Shown here piece by piece: positions 1 through 8,400 of a DNA stretch of 64,000 nucleotides. Origin of the DNA: Pelecanus crispus (Eukaryota > Chordata > Aves > Pelecaniformes > Pelecanidae). Location: contig NC_134656.1 in the NCBI RefSeq assembly GCF_030463565.1, forward strand, positions 3,520,501 to 3,584,500, written 5' to 3'. Positions within the stretch are counted from its first letter, which is position 1; the number at the start of each line of letters is the position of its first letter. The translations under genes were made by a program, and so were the position numbers. The notes under the pieces were generated by a model. That model did not search any database, was not told the DNA's origin, and saw nothing but the letters and a program-made list of their open reading frames with translations.

Positions 1-1422
1 TGCTCACTGCGCTTAAAAAATTTTCAGGCACTGTCAGGCAGAGGGGACTACACATTCCTCACTGAAGGAGGAACTCCTCTTTAAAAATGCAGAACAATAT
101 TCCACGGGCTGTAAGTCTCAGGATAACATCGTCCCTTGTAAGGCAAAGTTCGAAAAGTCCACTCACTGGAGTGAAAAAACGGTCCTTGCTTTTACAGTTG
201 TCACAATCCAGAAGTTGCTCTAAGAAAAAAAAAAACACATATGAAGAACAAACACATTCAAAAAGAATCATCTGAATGGTCTAGAGGCATTAAAACTTGT
301 GCACAAAACCGGAACTCCAGCCACGTACAAAAGAAAACGGACAGCGTGCCCTCAAACAATGCAATTCACTTCAAACAAAATCCCGGCCTCTTCCTTGAAG
401 CGTTACAACTATTCCGCCTGAAATACCCGCGACCTTTCCAGATCTACGTGCACAGCTCAGGCCTAGCTACGCTCCCCGCAGCAAACTCCACGAAGATGCA
501 GAGACGTGCATGAGCACATCCATCTGCTGCACTGACACCTTGATTTTGTTTGCAAAGGACAGAGCGCGTATTTTTGCGGGAAGTCACGAGCGTTTGGAAT
601 ACTACGCTGCGCAAAAATTTTTTTTTAAAGGGAGGTTATGTTAAGAACTTAATGCTTATAAAAAAAATTAAAGTTTAAACGCCTTTAAAAGTATATGAAT
701 TAGACAGCTTTATCTGCCTATTTATATTCTAAGAAGATGGATAAGAAGTTGAAGTGAAACTCAAGTGAAGGATTAGTTTCTTTTTCCCCAAAAGGGGAGG
801 AGTTAAAGGACCGGAGTGTGTTCTGGCTGACCCAGGAAAGACTGAACAGCAGAGAGAGTTTTGCATTTGCCAAAGCAAAGCTGTAGAAGAAATTACTGAC
901 ACTCAATTTCAAACTCAAAAACATTTATGCTAAAGATAGGAACCTCAGGCAAAACTCACGAGTTCCTTTTATTTCCAATCAACATTACTTTAGGGCACCG
1001 GAGATGAGGGTTCACATTTTGCAGCACTACCTCATTCACTGTCACTGCACACATACCTGCAGCTTTTAAACCATCAGTGCATCTTTTTTGTTTTCAGACT
1101 TGCTTTATAATATGCTCCCTAGAAAAAAAAAAACCACGTCTAAAAGGAATAAAAAGTTACAGCTCATTTCTGAGAGCGAGCAGAGGTTAGGAGATGGCTT
1201 TTTCTTGATGGCATGAAGGAGTACAAGAGGCCACCGTACGGAGATGAGGACGCCAACACAAAAACTGAAAAGCAAGGAGCTGCTGAAGCACGTCGATGTC
1301 CTAACGGGAAACGCAGCGGCCAGCGGGATGGGGCGAGCAGGCAGGTGCCAGACACAAGACAGAATTTGTGTTTGTGGGATGAAGTAGCCAGATCACAGGG
1401 AGTGGTGGTGGTGGGGAGGAAA

Positions 1423-1478
1423 CCCAGCTCATGGCAATGAAAAGAAAGCATAATAAACCCCAGCTCATGGCAATGAAA
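1423..1478. repeat. Tandem duplication with 36-bp period
   Basis: The block cccagctcatggcaatgaaa occurs at 1423-1442 and again at 1459-1478, giving two copies with a 36-bp period. Immediately after the second copy the plus strand reads AAAGGTAAGTG, a textbook splice-donor sequence, but no matching exon or acceptor could be supported. Confidence 0.85.
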
Positions 1479-1633
1479 GGTAAGTGTAATAGAAGTTCTG
1501 GGTCAGAAAGTCACGGCGCACCTCTGCCTTCGCCACCCCCAGAGCTCAGTGAAAGGGCCTCGGGTCTCCTCATCCCCTTGAGGACTGGCTCCAGGATGAG
1601 GACAGAATTGCACGCGAGGGCTCGCTGCCGGGA

Positions 1634-1689
1634 CAAGCCCCTCCGACCAAGCCCCTCCGACCAAGCCCCTCCGACCAAGCCCCTCCGGC
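1634..1689. repeat. 14-bp tandem repeat, four copies
   Basis: The unit caagcccctccgac is repeated head to tail at 1634, 1648, 1662 and 1676; the last copy has one substitution near its end. It lies inside the CpG island, in the first intron of OGFR. No coding role is evident; in the minus frame it gives a Gly/Arg-rich repeat only by read-through of the intron. Confidence 0.9.
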
Positions 1690-2006
1690 CTCCTGCGAGC
1701 GCCTCCAGCTGCTCGGGCTCCCGACAGTGAGCGCGGACGCCGGCGAGAAGGCGCCCGAACGCGCCGAGGGCAGAGGAGCGGCCCGGCCAGACCCACGCCG
1801 GCCGCAGCCGCACCGGCGGGCGCGTCCCGCCCGCTCCGGCAGCTCCCCGGGCACCGGTCCGGCCCTTCGACACCCCCGCGGCCGCCTGCGCGAGCGGAGA
1901 ACGGCAGCGAGCGGCGCTGGGCGCGGCGCAGGAGGCGGGGGCGGCCGGGGCAGGCGGGGGAAGCGGCTTCCCCACCCCGGCCCGCCCCGCACCCCCCGGC
2001 GCCCAC

Positions 2007-2228
2007 CTGGCTCTGCCGGGAGCCCTGCGCCCAGCTCGACACCGGCTCCTCCCCGCCTGCCGCCTCCGCTCCCGCCGGCTCGCCGCCTTCATCGCCGCCG
2101 CCGCCGCCGCCATCCTCATCCTCATCCTCCTCCTCCTCCTCGTCCTCCCAGGTGGAGTCGTAAATCCAGAAGCGCGCCTCGTCCTCCGCCTCGTCCTCCG
2201 CAATCCTGAGGCCGAGGCAGGCCGCCAT
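2007..2228 (-). CDS. OGFR: OGFR coding exon 1 (partial gene, N-terminal 74 codons)
   Basis: This is the first coding exon of the opioid growth factor receptor, a nuclear/perinuclear receptor for met-enkephalin that restrains proliferation. Seen: a minus-strand ATG at 2228, 74 codons, then CCAG|GTGGGC, a good splice donor, with the exon ending at 2007 in phase 0. Residues 23-39 read YDSTWEDEEEEEDEDED, matching the DSTWE-plus-acidic-run start of mammalian OGFR. A run of six glycines (40-45) and a Glu/Ala/Gly-rich stretch follow. The conserved receptor domain must lie in later exons to the left of position 1, since none is visible in 1-2006. The ATG is chosen because it directly precedes the recognisable part and sits in the CpG island. 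The frame is open upstream to 2792, so a longer N terminus is possible. The first 22 residues are unlike the human start. The identification rests on a short acidic motif plus synteny with MRGBP. Confidence 0.78.
2091..2150 (-). repeat. Trinucleotide repeats coding the acidic and glycine runs of OGFR
   Basis: On the plus strand an imperfect GCC-triplet run is followed by CCTCAT and CCT triplets. Read on the minus strand these encode the Glu/Asp run (residues about 28-39) and the six-glycine run (40-45) of the OGFR N terminus. Such runs are prone to length variation between individuals and species. Confidence 0.75.
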
Positions 2229-2295
2229 GGGAGCGGGCAGCGCAAAGGGAAAGCGAAAGGGGCGGCGGGGCCGCCCGCCCCGCACAAAGCCCGGC

Positions 2296-2301
2296 CACGT
2301 G
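2296..2301. promoter_or_regulatory. CACGTG E-box in the OGFR promoter
   Basis: A perfect palindromic CACGTG followed by a G-rich GC-box-like run, about 70 bp upstream of the OGFR ATG. Such sites are bound by MYC/MAX or USF family factors. Occupancy here is inferred only. Confidence 0.5.
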
Positions 2302-2340
2302 GGGGGCGGAAGCGCGGCCCCGCCCCGCCCCCTTCCTGCC

Positions 2341-2490
2341 GCGCCGCTCGCCATTGGCCGGCGCCCGCCCGCACCGCTCGCCATTGGCCGGCGCCCGCCC
2401 GCACCGCTCGCCATTGGCCGGCGCCCGCCCGCACCGCTCGCCATTGGCCGGCGCCCGCCCGCACCGCTCGCCATTGGCCGGCGCCCGCCC
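2341..2490 (-). repeat. Five tandem 30-bp repeats, each with one CCAAT box
   Basis: Five head-to-tail 30-bp units begin at 2341, 2371, 2401, 2431 and 2461. Copies 2-5 are identical; copy 1 differs at its third base. Each contains gccattggcc, so ATTGG lies on the plus strand at 2353, 2383, 2413, 2443 and 2473, and CCAAT lies on the OGFR sense strand. CCAAT boxes bind NF-Y (known family behaviour). The nearest box is about 125 bp upstream of the OGFR start codon, a typical promoter position. Confidence 0.93.
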
Positions 2491-2760
2491 GCCCCGCGGT
2501 CCCCGCGCCCCTTCCACTCATGCAGCCGGCCGCCCGGGTGGGCTCCCCTGGCTCCGCCGCTTCCCCAGGGATCCTGCCCTTCGTCGTGTCCAGCTGAGGG
2601 GGGGAAAAAAAGAAAACCAAAGGAAGAAACGGGACTCTGCTCCTTTGCACCCACGCCGGCGCTGGGCAGCAGCCAGGGGCCCGGCCGCAGGCTGTGCCCC
2701 CCGCGCCAGGCCGCGCAAAGCGATCGCTGCTGGAGGACGCGGAGCGGTGGGAGCTTCCCC

Positions 2761-5305
2761 CTCCGAGCGAAGACCCAGCAAGACGTGCGCATTTAACTTA
2801 CTCACCGGGCAAAAACATACATATAACGAGGCAATATTCCTCTTACAGAAAAATGAGAAAACCAACAATCTTCCCCAGGAGCCACGACTCCGTGGAAGGG
2901 AAGGGAGGAAAAGAGAGCTGCAGCGCTCGGGTCATTTAAGGCATTTATGTTTTCCAAATGTCTTAACTTCACAACCATCAAATTCCTTAAAAAAAAAAAA
3001 AAAAAAAAAATCCATATTGCTGGATTGACTGTGAAATCCCAGTGGACTTTCCCTGCTTCAAGGATGGTGTTGAGAGAGTGCAGCGGTGCCCCTTAACGTT
3101 GAACATTTCTACTTCAAGCTATAAAAACCATTTCATTGGTATAGGAAAAAAAATGTAGACTAGATCTCTCGGATGAAAAGGGGGCCACCAGACTCAAAAG
3201 TTACAAAATCTGCACTTCATGGCCAAGGCCTATGTAGGTCACGACAAAGTAAACAGCACTTTGTTTTGTTGTTTCCTTAAGAATGAACAGAGGCATTCAT
3301 CTTTCAGCACCCAGGCGACAGATCGGTAAGCGACCTACAATTATAACTTCCACACAGGATAGTACCAACAAATAAATTAATCTGAGCATTTTTCTTAAAT
3401 GTCAAAATTAAAACCAGGAGCTTCCTCACATGAGGTTATAAAGTTCGATTCCTACCCACCCAGAAAACCTGACACACACCCGTAGCATCTCTCCCACAAA
3501 CGGAGCCCCACGGAGCTCTCCAGCGGGCAGGTCATCTTCTGCAAGGCTTATCGCTTGGAGCACAGCATGGAATTCCTGACATTTCACACCTTCTGGTTCG
3601 GGATTTGTTTATGCCCCACTATTCCAGACCCTAGAACGGCGAGCTTGCATCACACTGTAAAAGCGGCTACAGCGGCCGCCCCGGCAGAGTTCTGACCGTC
3701 TGGAGCTCACCAGGGCGTACGAGAGGGTGAAGAGGCGAGCTTCCAAAAGACTGCAAGAAAAACTTCATCTTCTCAACTCAGTACTTCACAATTGCGTTAT
3801 GCTAGTTAGAACAGAGAAAATCCTCTAGTTTGGGAACTTACAGCAACCTATTGACAGCAGGTCAGGATTTCTTATCAACTTACAGAAATAACAGGGTAGT
3901 AGTTCCTAAGATCCAAAGTTAGTTAAAAAAAAAAAAAACCAACAAAAAACAAAAAACCAAACCCAAAACCACCAGGTAGGCACTTTTGACCAATTTCACT
4001 AAAGACACAAGATACCTACACAACTTTCAAAATAAGTTGGGCCAAGTTTTAATCAAGTTACTCAACAATTACTGTTTAATAAAATAAAGACAAGTCAAAT
4101 TTATTCTTGGTATAAAACAAATGAAGCAAATAAGGCAGACAAGAATTTGGCTACGTACCTAGAATAAAAGCAAAACTAGTAGATTCCTAGTTTCTCACCT
4201 TGAGGGCAATACTGATAAGAAGTAATTCTTTTTATTAACTGACAGTTAATATGGTGAAACAAATTCGGTAACATTTCTACCTACTTCATTCACCATTTAA
4301 CATGTATTTGTTGATTGCAGTCCGTCTTTTCACAACACAAAAATAGTAACTTCTCTCAAATCTTAATATTCTAGCGTATAAAAGAAAAGCATTACAATGG
4401 AAGATTCTGAAGTTGTAGAACAAAACATTTTGGAATACCAATTCCATTAACAGCTACTAAAACCGCTTTAAAAAAATAAATAACAAAGTACAAACCCCAC
4501 TGTTATATACTACTATAGTACAAAACGGATGAAGCAACATCTCCAGGTTCATGCACAGCTCAGCTGATCCCTTACAAAACCATGTGACATCACTGGGTAT
4601 TTTATTTAGGATACTTATTAATTATTATTCTAGGGGCATTATCTTTTTCATTTCACTTACGGTATATAAACTTAAAATGTTACGTCACTAAGGGTGAAAG
4701 AAGTAAAGGTTCCTCCAGCAAAAAGAGCGAAAGAATACTTCAACTCTGTAGTTATCTGCATTTAAAAGAATTTTAGTTTTACTGAACCAACAAATTCAGA
4801 CATTTGATACAAACGCTACGTTTGCACTGAGTAAAATGGCCAAACAACATCACCCACAGAGGGGCTGTAGTATTCAAAGACAGCAACAAAGCAAAGGCAG
4901 AAAAAACGACCCAAAATTTATAGAAATAACCTATGCTCTTCACGAACTGAGGCTCTGTGTTTCACCGAGCACTTGCTTCATGAACCGTGCTGACACAGAG
5001 TGCGTTACTTGTTTGAAATGCAACCACCGGAATTGTTACATACGCGTGAGCTCTTAATGCTGCCGGCTTTCTCCCCCAGCGCCGAGTCGGCAGCCATCGC
5101 TCAGCTGCTCGGTGCCAACGAGAGAACACATCAGGAAAGACAGCCAAAGTCCTGCATGTATAAAACCAATGTGCAGATTCTTCAAATACCTGGCTCAGAT
5201 ATCTTTTCCTTTCCCCAAAAGTTTATGTAGCAACTATCCTGCTACTTGTTTTTACTGTTCCCTCCTCACGTTCCAGTTTATTACTTCTCTCTTTCACAGC
5301 TTGCT
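2761..5305 (-). other. Spacer between OGFR promoter and MRGBP stop, including MRGBP 3' UTR
   Basis: No protein-coding exon is supported here. The right part must contain the MRGBP 3' UTR. Minus-strand AATAAA candidates lie at 5277-5282 (only 24 nt past the stop codon), 4601-4606, 4231-4236 and 4100-4105. I cannot say which is used; a UTR reaching about 4.1 kb would be about 1.2 kb long. A 22-base poly-A run at 2989-3010 and an A-rich, C-punctuated stretch near 3925-3975 are simple repeats. The MRGBP end and the OGFR promoter are therefore within roughly 2.5 kb of each other. Confidence 0.5.
5277..5282 (-). terminator. MRGBP: Candidate MRGBP poly(A) signal AATAAA
   Basis: The plus-strand TTTATT gives AATAAA on the MRGBP sense strand 24 nt after the stop codon. 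It is a canonical hexamer, but no clear GU-rich downstream element follows, and other AATAAA copies at 4601, 4231 and 4100 could serve longer transcripts. Confidence 0.3.
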
Positions 5306-5496
5306 TTATGTTCTGCGTCGTTTTGCAGCACTTGGACTGGAAGGATTACTGTTTGCGTTTAAGACCTTTTCAGTGACTCTGTTGCGCTTCCTCTTATCAG
5401 ATCCTTCTTTGGACCCAGAATCTGATGAAGTTTTCTCTTTCTCTTTGCTGCTTGGCTTTTCAGTTGTTTTTCCTAAACTTCCAGAGGGTGCAAAAA
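5306..5496 (-). CDS. MRGBP: MRGBP coding exon 5 and stop
   Basis: Acceptor CTATTTCAG|TTTTTGCA. The exon encodes FAPSGSLGK, a Ser/Lys/Glu-rich low-complexity stretch, [20 protein letters not shown] and the terminal AAKRRRT followed by the stop at 5306-5308. The last 30 or so residues are nearly identical to the mammalian C terminus, including the basic cluster that probably acts in nuclear import. Confidence 0.96.
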
Positions 5497-8400
5497 CTGA
5501 AATAGGATCAAAGTAATGATTCCAGATCAGAGTCATACACATAGGCAAACAAGAAGTGACATCAAATTTCTTTATATCACGTAAAACTTTTCAAACCAAT
5601 CAAGTCTCAGCATATTTATCCGCCATTTAAGTATTACTTTCACTTTTAAAGGAAAAATCTTCTGTAGGAAAGGCACACCTTGCTTTTATTATTTCCTTTA
5701 ACACAGGCATGTATTTTGACAGGCTAAAAACGAAACTCAGTAAGTGGAATTAAACAGCACTTAAAATTAAAATACTTAATAGGAACACTTACAGAACATA
5801 GGACCAATCTATGAAATTTATAATCGGCAATGGTCATTACATTTGGTATTATAGATAGATTTTAAAACTGAACACCCAAAATCTGAAATTTAATATATTT
5901 TTTAAATACATTTTTAGATAGTTTATTACACTCAATCTTAAAACACCACTTATTCTGTGATATAAATATTACGAAATGAGTTACGAAATTAATTACGATT
6001 ATATAGTTAACAATTGGCTTGGTCTGTTAAGGTAAACAGCAGGATCTCTACTGTACACATTTGACTTTGTTCTACAGCAAAGTGTTAGGAAAGTAAGCCT
6101 TATTTTTAAAAGCAGCAAGATAATGCAAATAAAATAAAATAAAAAACACTCTGCCCGCCTTCCCATTTAAGCATACAATCTTTCAAGCTTTTTTGATTTA
6201 TAGGCCCTATTTTTCCCCAGGACTACAAAGATCCCAACACAGAGTATTTAGGTTCACTAAAACCGGACTCAACTTTCTTTCTGAGATCCTTAGATTACTT
6301 CAGACTCCCAGGGTTTTGTCAAGTACATATTAAAACCAAAAAACTCCAAAGCCATACAATTTTGCACATACGCATTAGGAGCGAAGGAGAAATCTTTCAA
6401 AGCGTCAGATATTGGCAACTGTGCATTCTTAATTGCTCTGTGCATTCTTAAATTACTCTAGTTCTTGGCATGAGCATATGCTAAGTCTGAATACAAATCA
6501 CAACGTACGCCATATTTAGGATTTACATTTTAACATTAATTTCTCAGAGTTACAGTTGTTTTTTAATCTCGTATTACACAGTAGAGAGTTACAAATTTAC
6601 CTTCTTCTGGACCTGCATGTGTTTCCATCTCTTCTTTTATTTCCTCTTTCACTTCTTCTTCTATCATCACTTTTCCTACAGAAAGGATTGTTAGGCAATG
6701 GTTAGATGGTTTTAAAGAACCGTACGTATTTTTTCTGGATTAGTAGCCTCAGCATATATGCATAATGTTAACAAATAGTGCAACACTCAGCCGTAATTTA
6801 GAAAGGTTCCTCAGCACTGTGAGAAACATAACTAACGGTCCAGGCACAGTAGGAGCATAATGTAAAGCACTGAACAAGATGATGTCTCATGTCAGCAAGT
6901 TCCACTGAAATTATTAATAGGAATAAAGTGAAATGCTAAATAGGCAAAACATATTGCAATGTCTTAGCTATATTATGATTTTACACTGAATTTTTAGTGT
7001 AAAGTTTAGTGTACCTAGTAATTCCACTGTAGTTTAAAATCTCCCAAGAACTCCTTTGGCAGGTGCTCGAACTTCCTAGCTCCTACCCCGGATAACAGTA
7101 CTAAGTAACACACATATAGCTAAACTTTGAAACTCCAGCTTTCACTGCTCAACCTGAGACTTCTGTCAAACTGCTGCACATTTCTATTAGATTAGACAAT
7201 ACAGATAGGCTTATGAGTGAGAAAGATTTGGAAGAACCAGGTACCAAGAAGGTAAAAACCCAAAGAGATGATTTTACAGTGCAATGAAACCACCATGAAT
7301 CTATACAAATGCCTCTGAACATTTCATACTGGTTTTGTTTTCAATCAATTTTAATGCAACTACAGGGAAAAAAAACTCAGGAAAAATCTATCATCGGACA
7401 TTAAAAATCAGTAATGTTTTTAAAAATAAGACATATGAACCTTATTAAAAAAAGTAATAGCCTAAAAATGGGATGGTTATACCAGCATAAGGTGCAAGTC
7501 CATGGCCAAAAAGCAAATTTCTCCAGCTACTGAAACTGTGCTGTTCAGTAAGTATATTCCTGGGGTACATTTTTAAACATTAGCTGAATCGCTATTTAAG
7601 TGCCTTACATCATCATTGGTACAGAAAATTTTATCACAGAAATATTATGATATACAAATTAAATGTAGAAAACATTATTTTCATCAGCTCTATAGCTCCT
7701 ACTCTTTAAAAAATTATCTTGCTTCAAAATGAACCGCATTAAAGTGTGCAGATCATGTGTTTGAGCAAAAATTATGGTCTGATGTAATATTACAGTTCTC
7801 TCAACAAAGTTCAAAGAACCCACAATAAACTACTAATCACCTTCCAAAGAATCACATTTTGCCTTTCACTCTGTAAACTAGTATCAGTGAAGAAGGATCT
7901 TCTGCGTATACCCAGAAGGCAAAGTTGAATCTAAATGGTATAAACAGAACCTGTTTGTGCTATATTAGCATCCCATCTACATCATATTTAAGAATATGAG
8001 AAATTCTGTGTGGAATCTGACCAAAGGCCTCTCCTGCTAGGCTGTCTCCTACAGTGGTCAATCACAGAGGCTGATAATGAGAATATGAACAGCACAAGCA
8101 GTGTGATCCTTTCCCTGGCAGCTCCCTTCAGTCAGATGATTAAAATTCTTGCGATAGACTTGTATCTGTTTAACGCTTCCTTTTCCCGATGCACCTCACA
8201 CACCAGTCTGAAAGAATGGCCGTGCACTGACATGTTATGTTCTTTTCTGGGGGAAGTTTTGTTAAACTACCCGTTCTGAGATGAGATTAAAGCAACCAAG
8301 AACAAGAGACTGGTATCACACCTTACCTTCTCTCACTTCTTGAATCATTTCGTCAGGAAGAGCAAAATTCTTCTCTGTATTAGGGAACGGAAGAATCTCA

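Larger units (their letters stand above)
1..2006 (-). other. OGFR: OGFR intron 1 (5' part)
   Basis: This sequence follows the OGFR exon 1 donor and reaches the window edge without a recognisable second exon on the minus strand. About 1.69-2.0 kb is still CpG-island sequence; the rest is ordinary A/T-richer DNA. Open frames here are short, or are read-throughs of the island. It contains a four-copy 14-bp GC-rich repeat (1634-1689) and a two-copy 36-bp duplication (about 1423-1478). Confidence 0.6.
1690..2760. promoter_or_regulatory. OGFR: CpG island and promoter region of OGFR
   Basis: This is a continuous, very GC- and CpG-rich block spanning OGFR exon 1 and about 500 bp upstream. Visible elements upstream of the ATG (2228) include GC boxes, a CACGTG E-box at 2296-2301, and five phased CCAAT boxes at 2353-2477. 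No TATA box is evident at a suitable distance, so this looks like a TATA-less CpG-island promoter. The exact transcription start cannot be set from sequence alone. Confidence 0.8.

Noticed and set aside
1503..2792. Long minus-strand open frame of 429 codons as one gene
   Set aside because: Only 2007-2228 resembles OGFR. The rest reads through the intron donor on one side and the GC-rich promoter repeat on the other; CpG islands commonly have long stop-free frames. The upstream extension is kept only as a hypothesis.
2227..2796. Plus-strand 189-codon frame starting at the CCATGG palindrome
   Set aside because: It is antisense to OGFR, made of repeat-derived Arg/Pro/Ala residues, and resembles no protein family.
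2989..3010. 22-base poly-A as the tail of a processed pseudogene or SINE
   Set aside because: No gene-like or SINE-like sequence precedes it and no flanking target-site duplication was seen.
3435..3460. tRNA-like B-box (agttcgattcc)
   Set aside because: No A-box, acceptor stem or cloverleaf could be found around it.
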